Assembly (NCBI GenBank): GCA_026686845.1
Contig: JAIVEN010000024.1
Coordinates: 5,567,501-5,631,500 of the forward strand
DNA length: 64,000 nucleotides
Direction of reading: 5' to 3'
Source: Adenanthera pavonina
Taxonomy: Eukaryota; Streptophyta; Magnoliopsida; Fabales; Fabaceae
The notes under the pieces: generated by a model
Told to the model about the DNA's origin: nothing
The model's input: the letters and a program-made list of their open reading frames with translations, nothing else
The model's database searches: none
In this document: piece after piece, positions 34,701 to 46,265 of the stretch
Numbering within the stretch: position 1 is the first letter of the stretch
Layout: every line of letters begins with the position of its first letter
Translations under genes and position numbers: made by a program

Positions 34701-37111
34701 CTCATCCAAAGAGATCGGTTAAATCCCAAAATGCCTCAAAGGAGGGTGAAAAATCTAAAAGAAAGGCCGAATCAAGCAAGGGAACTCCCTCCAAAAGACA
34801 GAAAACTACACCAAAGGCTGAATCAAAGAAAGCTGGACCTTCTTCCTCGAAGAAAGCAGAACCTTCGGTCCCTGTTCCTGCTGTTGCTGAGACTGTTGCT
34901 TCCACTTCCTCCTCCAGCACTGAATCTGGTGAATATCAACTCACTATACTGCCATTATGGAGCACTTCACAGATTCAAGAGGAATACTCTACCAAGTTTG
35001 CCAATAAAAAGGTAATCAAGCCTCTTTGTGTGAACTTGGAAGATTTCTTAGTCTCAAACAATTTTGATGCTGGAATATGGATGTTGAGATATAAGAATCT
35101 ATTAGAGATATTGGAGAGGTATGATGATGAAGTGGTAAAGACATGGTATGCCTCCTTGAAGTACAGCAACAAGAAGAAGAAGTAGGAGGTTAATCTGAGA
35201 TCAAGGACCATCTGGCTCACAGATGAGACCTTTAATGAAGTGTTGGAAATTCTAGGGTAAGATGGCCTTAAGATTAACATCACTGCCTCTGGTTATATGG
35301 ATGAGGCAGATACTACAGATGAAGAAGGTGGCCCATTTCTGAGCTATAAGGAGAGCACAATTCTGAGCACATTATTCAGAAGAAAGGAAAACTGGCCAAC
35401 CATAAACCTGCTAAAGCCCACAGACCTCAGTGCTCAAGTGAGGATCCTACACTATATAGTGTCTAGGATCATATTCAACAAAGGAGGAAGCTTCAATCTG
35501 ATAACAAGGGCAGAGACACATGTCATGGTAGCAATCATGCGTGGAAAGCTCATCAACATGGGACACATCGTACTCCAACGCATGATCAAGGTAAGAGATC
35601 AGAGGAAAGACTCCACACTCCCCTATGTAGCAATCATTTCCAGAATTCTGCAATATACTAGAATTCAGCATCTTGAGAAGGGGAAAGGGAAACCCACTAA
35701 GATCTTCAAGGAGGAGGAACTTCAAAGGATGGGGATTGAAAGAAATGAAGGAAGATGGATTGGGAAGGGAGCAAGAAAATATGAAGATCTTTTCTTTGTT
35801 GAAGGTGCCTCCCAACAGCAAGAAGGTACCTCTGAGGCCCCTACTAGACCTACACCTCAGCCTTCTCTGCCTATCCCATCTCCATCCAAGCCTACTCACA
35901 TTCCATCTACTCCCTCCTCTCATGCCAAGCCAACAAAGATCACTGAGTTGTATGACAGCTTGTCTACACTCATACTTAGCATCAGGGATGAGCAAAATGC
36001 CAAATTTGCTAATCTGCAAGATCAGATTCACCAGTTGGCCAAGAATATGAAAGTGGTTGCTGATGCCTATGAAGATATTCAGAGTGCAATTCCTACCACA
36101 TCAGTTCCACCTCAGCCAGGGTTCTCTGTGCCTGTTCAATCTCCAACTCCTGAGCCTCCAAGCCTTTTTGAGCTAGCCTCTTCTGAGCATGATGATGATG
36201 AAGATGGTACTGAGCCTGCTGGTACAATGAGGACACCAAGTCCTGGTCCACCCCTGGACTATGGTTTGGAAGAAGAAGGACCTCGGGATTCAAGCTCTCA
36301 TGATCCCATTACTGCCGATGCTCAAGAGTCAATCTTGTCCTAGCAAGAATCTGAGCAAGTAGAAAGACTAGTGGCAGCCATTTCTACTTCATCAATGGTG
36401 GAGGCTGCCAGCAATGAAGAAAGAAGCATTATGCCTGTTGTTGATTTAGAAGCTATTGCTCACAATGCTCTCTTACAAGCTCAGAGAAGAAGGCTCGAAG
36501 AAATGTTCCGTTCTGATGTCCCTGCTCCTTCATCTCTCACTACATATGGTCTTTCAGAAGAACAAAGAGCTCAATTGGCTCTTTCCAGACAAGAGATGCA
36601 AGAACTCCTTGAGGTCTCTAATGATGAGGATCCAAGCCCTGAGTCCTCTAAGCCTCATCGGCCTTTTGCTCCTGTGCCCCTCAAAGCTATTCCAGTTTCT
36701 CAGATCCCCCCTCCGGCTGATTTTGTTCACCTTCCTGATGATGCCAAAAGGGGGGAGAAGAGTAGGCAAACTGGCAAGACTGCTGCTGAACCATCTGGAA
36801 AGACTTACAGCAAGAAGACCAAGCCAAAGAAGTGATTAGAACTTAAGCTTGAGTCCTCTTGTAGTGTTGTATTCTATGTTTGTATTTTGTGCTTAATTAG
36901 TGTATTTTGAAGAACTTTGCATAAATTGATTTCTGTAAAGCAACATTTGGTTAAATGAAAGAATTTCTTGGTTGCAATGATTTGTTCTTTGAATCTCTTC
37001 ACATGATTTACTATATATGATATCTTTTGATATATAATGCATATGTTGAGGGGAAGCTTGTTAAAGCAAACCCAAGTACTAATCCAGTTTGTAAGTTGTT
37101 TTGTCATCATC

Positions 37112-37125
37112 AAAAAGGGGGAGAT
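37112..37125 (+). other. Polypurine tract of element 1
   Basis: AAAAAGGGGGAGAT directly before the 3' LTR start TGTTGAATCAAG; equivalent to the tract in element 2. Confidence 0.9.
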
Positions 37126-38783
37126 TGTTGAATCAAGTGTTTTGATGATTCCAAACCAACCTTCAAGAGCTTGGAATAAAGATATCAAAGGTGCACAAAA
37201 AGCTCAAGTGAAGAAATCCTGGAGAAATCAGTGCAAAGATTCATGTAGGATGTTTAAAAATGTTTTTGATTTGAGTAAAAGACTTTAATTTAGTGAAAAG
37301 ATGTTTTAAAACCTTGATTCTATATTAAATCATGGAATATTTGAAAACACCCACCAACAGACGAAGTTTGAAAGGTTAATACTGATCTGTCATCTTGGAA
37401 ATTCAAACTTTGGCTTTGGAAATTCGAATTTCGTATTAAAACTGAACAAGTCTGAAGAGAAGCCTCTCTGACAGACGAATTATGACTTAATAAAATTCAA
37501 ATTTTGATAAGTGTCCAAAAGGAGCTTTCAGTAACAGACGAACTTTGGGTTTTGAAAATTCGAATTTCAGACAAAATGAAACTTATGAAAACTAAAGAAA
37601 TTCGTCTGAAAATATGTCAAAGTTCATCTGAAACCAAGTTTAGAATGGATTTCAAAATTGCTCGCTGATAGACGAACTTTGAACATGAAAATTTGAATTT
37701 CAGAAACTAAGCTTGTGAGTCTTTTAGAATGATATGTTGACATACGAATGACAGTATTTATAAATTCAAATTTTGAAGTTAGTCTGAAAAGAGGTCTCTC
37801 TGACAGACGAACTTCGACATTTAAAATTTGAACTTTGAATTATATGACTGTGACTTACGAATCAGCTACGGACAGACAAATTTTGGGGTTCCAAAATTTG
37901 AATTTCGAAGGCACTGTAGCAAATTGAAAATACTGTTCACACTTAACAGAAAAACTTTCTACTTGAAAATTCGTATGTCACAAAGAAGAAACATTTTCTA
38001 AATATCAAAATTTGAATTTCACTTCATGACAGACAAACTTCGGGCTTTCAACGTTGAAGCTGTTAACCTTCGATGTCTGCGAAATTCATCTGTTGTCCAA
38101 CCGAAATTCAAATTTCAGTATGTCATAAGCATTAAATGCGGTTGATTAACGGATAGTTTTTCAGAGTAACCATTGGATAACTTCTCCAACGGATAGATTT
38201 TGTCTCTAACGTATAGTTGAGACCTAAATCTATAAATACAACATCATTTGAAGTTGTGGGTAATGATTTTAACATTGTATATACTGAAACTCTGCCAAAT
38301 CAATTACTCAAAGTCTGTTACTCTCTCACTTCAATATTTTGTACTTCAACTTTCATATTCACTCTATTTAAGAGAGTTTAATCCTTGTAATCAATCTTAT
38401 CTTCATCTGAAAGATAGATTTTCTTGTGAGGGGATATCACAAGGGATTGGGGAGCACTTTGTAAGAGTGCATAGAGTGATTGAGTGAAGCTCTAGAAACA
38501 GAGCAACATCTTTGTACTGAGGCATTTGCAAGAAGCCCACGGAATTCTTGCAGTATAGTGGAAAATCTCAAGTGGTGACTTGGGGACTGGACGTAGGTCA
38601 AGTGGAAAGACCGAACCAGGATAAATTTCTGAGTCTTCTTCTCTTTACTGCCACCTTTACAGTTATTTGTTTATACTCTATTTTACCATCATATATTGCT
38701 TTTTTTCACCTTCTTGATATTTTGCAGAAAATTTTTAATCTTCTCAATTCACCTCCCCTCTTGGGAAGCCAGCTAATCTAACA
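37126..38783 (+). repeat. 3' LTR of Copia element 1
   Basis: 1658 bp from TGTTGAATCAAGTG to CTAATCTAACA, partner of 15075-16730. It has an 8-bp insertion near 38475 and dozens of substitutions relative to the 5' LTR. TATA-like CTATAAATA at 38230-38238. Confidence 0.93.
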
Positions 38784-41218
38784 AACTTTACCTCCCAAAT
38801 CATCAGAGCAGCGAAAAAATGCCACAAGACACCTCAAGAACACCAGGACAGCTGTAACAGAGTGCAAGACCACGACTGCTATAGTGCCATCGCAGCGTTA
38901 GTGCTCTCAAGTTTAAGTTTTATCAAAATAGAGGGTCTAGCACTGCGGCCTGGCCTTGGTGCTGTGGTGCCCTCTGCTAATACCATATCAGCAGAATTTC
39001 AAAGTTCCGGGGTTAACTTTCAACACTCATAACTTTATGTTCCAATCCCCGATTGACCTAATTCTAACTTCTATAGGTCAATCTTATCTCATTCTTTCTA
39101 TAGACACCAATTTAACCTCAATCCATCTCTATATAAAGATTTTGGATACCCAACATAGTTGTGGCCACTTTTTGACTAAAACTTGCAGTGTGCCACCACC
39201 AATTGCCACCAACGGCAATTTGACCATTATAGACCCTTCATAGAGGTCCTAAATAACTCAACTAACTTGTCCAAAGAGGTTTCATCTCAAAGGAACCACT
39301 CTTGCGAGATTTGACCCCCTTGAACCCCAATTTCACATAGTAGGCTATGTGCCCAAAACTCACATACTTCGCCCAAAATCTCCTTTGGGCTTATAACATC
39401 ATTCCGAACCATGCATGCATCACATCACATCACATCAAACTCATCATGTTCAACATTATTCCACATCATTATCATTGTCATCTCATGTTATCCAACATAA
39501 TCACAACATCATTGTCATTACTTAGATTACAAACATTCTATCATACTTGGCACAACATACATAGACAATACACACATACACTACTAGAACTTGATATTCC
39601 CAATACTGAAGTGGCTATGCTTCCTTGTCTTTTTCATACTAGTGCTAGAACCTTCACCTAAAAGATTAATTCATGAGAAAGGGGGTGTGAGACAAAGTCT
39701 CAATAACCAGGGACATCCACAAGCAATATATATATATATAATAACTCATACAATCATGCCATGAGTGCAACATGAAATGAAATGCATGTCTCCTTTGCAC
39801 ATAGCTAGAACCACGAGCTGTTGTCATAACATGATATTTCATACAAGTGACTCCCTTCTAACAATAGGTGAAGACTAATTCTAAGACATCACCAAATTCA
39901 CCTCACACTAGTGCACTTGGCCAAAGGTAATACTAATGCTCTGACCATGGCTCTCTTTCTCCTAGACCACCTCGAATTGGTGGTAATTTAGGGAAGATGC
40001 AGTCTACTGTTGATTGACTCTCCGGGCCATGGGAGAGGATTTAGCGGTAGGGATCCCTTCCTTATTTAACCCATATCGTATATCATTATATCATATCATC
40101 ATATATCATATTGTCATCACCACTCTATTCACCATATACCTTACAATGTCATGTGGTGATGCTCATGTCATATCATCATATAATCATCATCATCATCATG
40201 TTTCTCAATGTCATGCTATGCAGTCATGTAATGTTGCATCATCATCATACTCATCATCAAATTCTACATCGTCTAGCCGTGTGCATACCACGATATATGA
40301 AAAAACCATACACACATAACAATATCGTGGTATGAATGGAAACATGCATACACACACACACACACACACATATATTAACGTATAATACAAACACCCGGTT
40401 ACCTCAGGTTGTCAATAACACACATGTAATTCCACAAGCTTCTTGGGTTGTTCAACATGACTTGCACTCCTCCAGCCAACCAAATAACCTTTATAATACC
40501 ATAATACCTCAATTAACACAATATACCACTTAATCAAAAACCACAATTTGACTATTTAGGCCTAACCCGAGGTTCCAACATCATTTCTATATATCATTGA
40601 GCTCCTAAAGATCATTCAAACTCTAATCAACCACATATATTTTGGATTCCGTACATTCTCTAACAATTTTAACCTAGGGTTAAGCTCAAATCATGCATAC
40701 TTCCCCTAAAACTCAAACCCAAGTATCACAAACACCAAATCACACCTCACTTATCCCATTACATCCATTTTAATTGGTGGATTTCAGCTAAAATTGAAAA
40801 TCCCAGTATATATCCAAAAAATCCAACTCAAAATCGAAGAAAAATGGAGATGGAGGATCAAGGATCACTTACCCACTAAGTCAAAGCTCCCGGAGGCTGA
40901 AAATCACTCCCAAAGGCCAGATCTTGCAAGTCCTAGCACAGCTTCTTCATTTTCCCTTCGTTTCCTTTTTGCTTTGTCATTTAAGAAACTTCAGATTTAA
41001 ACAAATTTTTCAAGGCTCACCATGGTGCCAAAAAGCTTGCCGCGGCACAAGTGCTCTTAGCCTGAAAAATATTTCCAAAATTGCAGCTCACTTACTGCGG
41101 CGTGGAGCTTCTCTATTTCATTTTAGCTTTTCCTTCGTTGTGTTTCCTCTGGTTCTGCACATAATATCAAATATACTCCATTAGTTAGATGCTAAGTTCG
41201 GTAAAGAGGGTTGTTACA
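38784..41218 (-). repeat. Remainder of the Gypsy 3' LTR (with right AACTT TSD at 38784-38788)
   Basis: Continues the LTR broken at 15074: AACTTTACCTCCCAAATCATC here matches AACTTTATCTCCCAGATCATC in the other Gypsy LTR. It runs to GGGTTGTTACA, the complement of the TGTAACAACCC start. It includes a (CA)n tract at about 40353-40371 and CATCAT-rich stretches. Small open frames here have no family resemblance. Confidence 0.8.
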
Positions 41219-41224
41219 TTCTTT

Positions 41225-42640
41225 CCTCCTTATAAAAATTTCTTCCTTGAAATTTTCACTCTTACCTTAAGCAAAAATCTTTGGATACCTCATTCGTATG
41301 GATTCTTTTGTCTCCCACGTGGCATCATTGGGTGTCAAGCCTCTCCACAATACTTTCACTAATTTAATGGTCTTATTTCTCTGCTACTTCTCCTTTACAT
41401 TGAGGATTTATAGCGGCGTGACCTCAAAAGTCAGATCCTCTCGTACTTGAACTTTCTCATCATCAATTATGTGAGATAGATCAGGATGATACTTCTTGAT
41501 TGAGACATATGGAAAACATGATGTAATCCTGCGAGATTAGGTGGTAGTGCCATTTGATACGCTATTGGCCTAATTTTCTCCAGAATTTGATATGGACCCA
41601 TATACTGTGGAGTGAGCTTCTTTGCTTGAATAGATCTCTCAACACCTGTTGTAGGAGTGACCTTCAAAAATAGATGATCTCTAGCATAAAACTTCAATGG
41701 TCTCCTCTTTCTATCTGTATAACTCTTCTACCGACTTTGAACGGTTAGAAGTTTCTATTGAATACTCTCTATTTGTTGAGAGGTTTGATCCACAATATCT
41801 GGGCCCAATAGACTCCACTCACCAAGTTCAACCTAGCACAACGGTGATCTGCACTTTCGACCATACAATGCTTCATACAGAGTCATTTACGAACTCGAGT
41901 GATAGCTGTTATTGTAAGTAAATTTGACCAATGGCAGGTATTGATCCCAATTGCCTTTATTCTCTAGAACACAAGGTCGCAACATGTCTTCAAGAGTTTG
42001 AATTGTTCTTTCAATTTGCCCATTAGATTAAGGGTGATAAGTAGTACTAAAATTCAACTTTATCCCCATGGCCTTCTGAAGAGATTTCTAGAACCCGGAT
42101 GTAACTTAGGATCTCTATCCTACACAATATTCATCCGGACTCCTTGCAGTCTCATAATCTCATTCACATATAATTGGGCCAATTTCTCCATAGTAATAGT
42201 CTCCTAAATTGGAAAAAAATGTGTCGAGTTTGTTAACCTATCCACAATCACCTATATTGCATTGTGTCCTCAAGAGGTCCTTGGTAACGAAATCCACGAA
42301 GATACTATCCCATTTCCACTCCAGGATCTCCAAAGGTTGCAATGTACCTGCTAGAAGTTGATCCTTAATCTTTACTTTCTACTAAATTAGACATCTTGCT
42401 ATATACTTTGCGATATCCTTTTTCATTTGTGGCCACCAATACTCTCATTTCAAATCTTGATACATCTTAGTGGTACTTGAGTGAATAGTATACTTACTCT
42501 TATGAGCTTCCCCCAGAATAATTTCTCACAACCCTGCAACATTCGGCACACAAATCCGACCGCGATACTGGATGATATCATCCTCTAGTATATCAAAATC
42601 CTGGGTTTCTGCCATTTCAATTCATTCTCGAATGCCTAAA
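41225..42640 (-). pseudogene. Gypsy integrase and chromodomain, degenerate
   Basis: Frames switch and stops are many, but integrase pieces are readable on the minus strand: LQPLEILEWKWDSI near 42330, a core segment with [19 protein letters not shown] near 42000, YGRKCRSPLC near 41850, and the C-terminal ARDHLFLKV..KLTPQYMGPYQILE..VFHMS (41467-41697). After that, fragments such as LVKVLWRG and ATWETKESIRMRYPKIF at about 41270-41345 match a chromodomain, which targets chromoviruses to heterochromatin. Confidence 0.8.
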
Positions 42641-42657
42641 AGATAGTTATTCTCCAA

Positions 42658-43927
42658 CTAAGCATAGCAAAGCTTCCTCAATAAATCACTTGATACATTG
42701 ATAGATCCCAATACTAGTACTCTAGGGTAGACATTAATGGATAACTTCATATTTCTCAGCCTTTTCAACAATTGTTGCTCCCTCATCATTATTATAGCTA
42801 TATGGATCGACCTTCTACTTAGCGCATTTGCCACTACATTGGCTTTCCTAAGATGATACTTCAAAGCAAATTCATAATCCTTTAGGAATTCTATCCATCA
42901 CCTTTGCATTATGCTTAACTCCTTCTGATAAAAAAGATACTTCAAACTTTTGTGATCATTAAATATCTCAAACTGAGCACCAGAGCGATAATGCCTCCAC
43001 AATTTCAAGGCAAACACTATAGCCGCTAGCTCATAGTCATGAGTAGGATAGTTCTCCTCATGAGGCTTCAACTGCCTTGAAGCATATGTCATAACTCTTC
43101 CCTGTTGCATCAACACACACCCTAGACCCTTCTTGGAGGCATCTGTATAAACCGTGAATGGCTCAAGAGGGTTAGGGATAATCAGCACTGGGGTGGATGT
43201 TAAACGAACCTTCAATTCTTGGAATGCTCTCTCACACCTGTCATCCCAAATGAAAGATCGATCCTTACGGGTAAGTCTCGTCAAGGGCATAACAAGCTAA
43301 GAGAATCCCTTGATGAACCTTCGGTAGTAACCAACTAATCCCAGAAAGCTGCGAATTTTAGTCATTGACTGCAGTCTTTTCCAATTCAACATCACTTCTA
43401 CTTTACCGAGGTCCACAACTACACCTTTTTCGGAAATCATATGACCTAGAAATTTCACCTTCCATGGCCAAAACTCACATTTACTAAGTTTGGCATATAG
43501 TTGGTGATCCCTTAACACTTGCAATACAATTCGGAGATGAAGTGTATACTCTTTCTCACTCTTAGAGTATATCAGAATATCATCAATGAACACTACCACA
43601 AACTTGTCCAGATATGGTAGAAAGACCCTGTTCATATAATCCATGAAAAGTGCTAGGGCATTGGTCAACCCTGAATGACATCACAAGGAACTCAGAATGC
43701 CCATATCAAGTTTGAAAAGCTATTTTAGGCACATCTTCAGCACACACCCAAAGTTGATGATAACTTGACCTCAAATTGATTTTAGAGAAAGCTGAGGCAC
43801 TTGCCAACTGATCAATCAAGTCTTCAATCCATGGCAAAGGATATTCATTCTTAATTGTCACTCGGTTCAACTGCTTGTAATCAATACACAATATGAGGCT
43901 ACCATCTTTCTTCTTAACAAACAACAC
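42658..43927 (-). pseudogene. Gypsy reverse transcriptase-RNase H, frameshifted
   Basis: Three main open pieces hold RT motifs ([20 protein letters not shown], then the catalytic FIDDILIYS, then [17 protein letters not shown]), RNase H ([31 protein letters not shown]) and the tail (YHLRKANVVANALSRRS). Frameshifts or stops separate them near 43290-43297, 43668-43706 and 42864-42898. Order and motifs are those of Ty3/Gypsy. Confidence 0.9.
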
Positions 43928-44164
43928 TAGAGCTCCCTAGGGTGAGACACTTGGTTTGATGAAACCCCTTTTCAACAAATCTTCAATCTATTTTTTGAGT
44001 TCTTTCAATTCAGATGGTGTCATTCGATATGGAGCCTTCAAAATAAGGCTTGTTCCGGGCACCAAATCAATGGAAAACTCCAACTCTCGTAGTAGTGGCA
44101 ACTCAGTAATCTCCTTTAGAAACACATCAGGATATTCACATATAACCGAATATATTTCTATACC

Positions 44165-44789
44165 TCATTCCATATCCACATTAATAGAGAAGAAAATAAG
44201 AAACACTTGACACCCTTTTCTCAAATACCTCTCAACTTGGGCAAAAGACAAGTAGACATTTTCATCCCTTTCAACACTAGGGATATTCATGGGTAATAAC
44301 ATAGTCTTCCGAGCACAATCGAGAATAGCATTATTTTCCTCCAACCAATCCATCCCAATGATAACATCAATCTCTTGCAGTGGCAAACAAATTAAAGCTA
44401 GAGTAGTGCTTTGGTGTTCAAAACAAACCGCACAATTTCAGACAAGTTTGAACAGTTCTTAATGAAACTCCCGTGGGTGTGGATACCAACAATTCAAAAG
44501 GTAACTCCATTGCCACAATACCCAATCTCTGAGCACAATCAAAAGATATAAAGGAATGCGATACACTGGAATCAAACAATGCATGAATAGAGACACCATT
44601 GAGTTTAAGCTTACCTCTAATCAAGTTAGGCACTACATCCGTTTCCTGTCTAGTTATCATGAAGACTTGACGGGGCATCGTGGGCCTTCTCATTGCATCA
44701 TCATGCCTTGGCTCATGGCAACTCTGTGAGATATGTCCCATTCTCCCACAATTATAACAAATCAAACATGGTCGATCACCATGGCTCAT
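44165..44789 (-). pseudogene. Gypsy zinc knuckle and protease, degenerate
   Basis: A CCHC knuckle (CYNCGRMGHISQSC) is followed by an aspartic protease region, HALFDSSVSHSFIS (DSS rather than the usual DSG) and EIDVIIGMDWLEENNA after a frame break near 44400. It belongs to the old chromovirus. Confidence 0.85.
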
Positions 44790-45079
44790 CCTGCAGTTTA
44801 TGCATGAATTTGAGGCACTACTTGAACTGTATTGAGATGGGGCTGAGTCTTTTCATGCATATTCACTCTAACTAGAACTCCCCTAGTTAAAGCCTCATCT
44901 ATAGAATTGCTTTCTACCATACCGACCTCTATTAGATTGATCTCTACTAAAATTGCCTTTTCTTCTGCTAAAATGGCCTCTATTATGAGGACCTCTTCCT
45001 CCACTAAATCCACCACTGCCTCTGTTACTATCAGATCCACTTTCTTTACTAACACCTCTGGTAGGTCCTAGATGAGAAA

Positions 45080-45902
45080 AAACTTGGATCATCATATTCC
45101 TCTTCTCTTCCTCAGTCTCCCACATTCGCCAGGATAAGACCCACATCTTTGCACACAAGTCCTTAAAGGACATAAATTCCACCACCAATAGCCGCTCCTT
45201 AATTCCTAGATGGGCTCCCTCAAACAACCATTGAGCCTTCCACCTGAATCAGGATAATTGTTCAGATAAGTAGGATACTTTGCCAAGTCTAGGAATTGAT
45301 CAATGTAATCATCTGCAACAAATTCCCTTGTTGAAAAGCCAGAAACTCAACCTCCTTTTTCATCATTAGGCTCGGAGGGAAGTAGTGTGCAAAAAACCTT
45401 TCTTTAAATTGTTCCCAGGTCACTGGGGCACCCATCGCTTCCACACTTGGTAAGACATTCCTCCACCAACGCTTAGCCTTTTTCTCAAGCTTAAACACTG
45501 CCAATTGCACCTTTTGTTTAGAGGTGCAATCCATCACACCAAATATGATCTCCAATTACTCTATCCATTCCTTAGCCAATGCAGGATCCATTGTGCCTTC
45601 GAAAGCCAGGTGATTGAACTTCTGAAAGTCTTTCAATTGGGGAGAGATATCCCTTCTTTCAGTTCTTAGGGCCCTCTCAAGTTCTACCTCATCCACATTC
45701 TCATCATTATCTCTAGCATTCAAGTCAAGTCCATATACATACTGGCCTCTTCATTCATATCACCATACTCTTGCCGATTCATTTGCTCTTGTAACCTATT
45801 CAATGTCTTCCCCTGAGTATTCACCCTGTCATTAAGGCTTGCTAACATCTCAATCATCTGCCACATCAGATTACTGTTACCCAGTCTTCCTCTATGAGAC
45901 AT
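45080..45902 (-). pseudogene. Gypsy gag, degenerate
   Basis: 45720-45902 starts MSHRGRLGNSN at the gag N-terminus. 45289-45555 carries the retrotransposon gag core (FKLEKKAKRWWRNVLPS, VTWEQFKERFFAHYFP). 45080-45227 continues with a Met/Glu-rich segment and a Ser/Gly/Arg-rich stretch before the zinc knuckle. The pieces are in different frames. Confidence 0.85.
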
Positions 45903-46024
45903 TTTCTCTTACATATAAGCAACAACACATTCAGTTATATGGTTCTGGATTAGTATTGCAATGGGAATATATAAGTCTATGTATTTGATGTTGTGCCAAG
46001 TATTATCACAAGCAGAAACAATGG

Positions 46025-46050
46025 CCTGAACCATAGCTCTGATGTCAAAA
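46025..46050 (-). other. Gypsy primer-binding region (altered)
   Basis: Next to the LTR end, the minus strand reads TTTTGACATCAGAGCTATGG, a mutated form of the tRNA-Met complement (TGGTATCAGAGC) expected at this place. Confidence 0.6.
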
Positions 46051-46265
46051 TGTCACACCATACTCCAACACTCCTCCAAACTTGACCAATTACTTCAAAA
46101 ACTAACCAAACAAAACCAAAACACCTCAACTTTATCTCCCAGATCATCAAAGTAGCGGAAAAATACCACAAGACACCTCAAGAACACCAAAATAACTGAA
46201 ATAGAGTACAGGGCTGCGGCCACTATAGTGCCGTTGCCGCGTCGGTGCTCTTGGGTTTAAGTTAT
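46051..46265 (-). repeat. Gypsy 5' LTR, truncated
   Basis: Matches the U5-side end of the other Gypsy LTR (TGTCACACCATACTCC, then CCAAACAAAACCAAAACACC, AGACACCTCAAGAACACC) and then departs abruptly around 46262-46268. About 2.3 kb of the LTR is missing or displaced. Confidence 0.75.

Larger units (their letters stand above)
22723..36835 (+). pseudogene. ORF3 of Copia element 1, split by element 2
   Basis: The ATG at 22723 opens MVRVKNPEAGKG. The frame is cut at 22762 by element 2 and resumes at 34701 (HPKRSVKSQNASKEG...). Homology with ORF3 of element 2 then continues to KKTKPKK at 36835. Besides the 11.9-kb insertion, stops occur at 35183-35185 (TAG where element 2 has Trp), at about 35259 (TAA where element 2 has Gln) and at 36341-36343 (TAG). 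The reading frame is otherwise kept and the predicted protein stays close to the intact copy, so it was probably functional before decay. Confidence 0.87.
15075..38783 (+). mobile_element. Copia (Sirevirus-like) element 1, interrupted by element 2
   Basis: LTR (15075-16730), PBS, gag, pol, spacer, ORF3, PPT and LTR (37126-38783) are in order on the plus strand, with matching AACTT duplications. About 11.9 kb of element 2 plus a 5-bp duplication sits within ORF3. Without it the element is about 11.8 kb, close in size to element 2. All three ORFs carry stop codons. By eye the two LTRs differ at roughly 45 sites plus a few indels, several times more than the LTRs of element 2, which fits the nesting order. 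Confidence 0.93.
14993..46265 (-). mobile_element. Old Ty3/Gypsy chromovirus, split by the Copia nest
   Basis: The element reads right to left. The fragment beginning TGACACACCCTACTC (14993-15074) and the segment 38784-41218 form its 3' LTR once the Copia insert and one AACTT duplicate are removed. 41219-46050 is the internal region. 46051-46265 is the surviving end of the 5' LTR, matching the other LTR through CCACAAGACACCTCAAGAAC and the GCTCTTGGGTTTAAG region. The LTR start TGTAACAACC is preceded by a purine-rich PPT (AAGGAGGAAAGAA, minus strand 41219-41231). Domain order gag-PR-RT-RH-IN-chromodomain places it among plant chromoviruses of the Tekay/Del kind. All ORFs are broken. Confidence 0.85.

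Noticed and set aside
40353..40371. Possible CRISPR or centromeric array in CAT-rich DNA at 39.4-40.4 kb
   Set aside because: Irregular low-complexity CATCAT and CACACA runs without a constant repeat-spacer plan; simply part of a Gypsy LTR.
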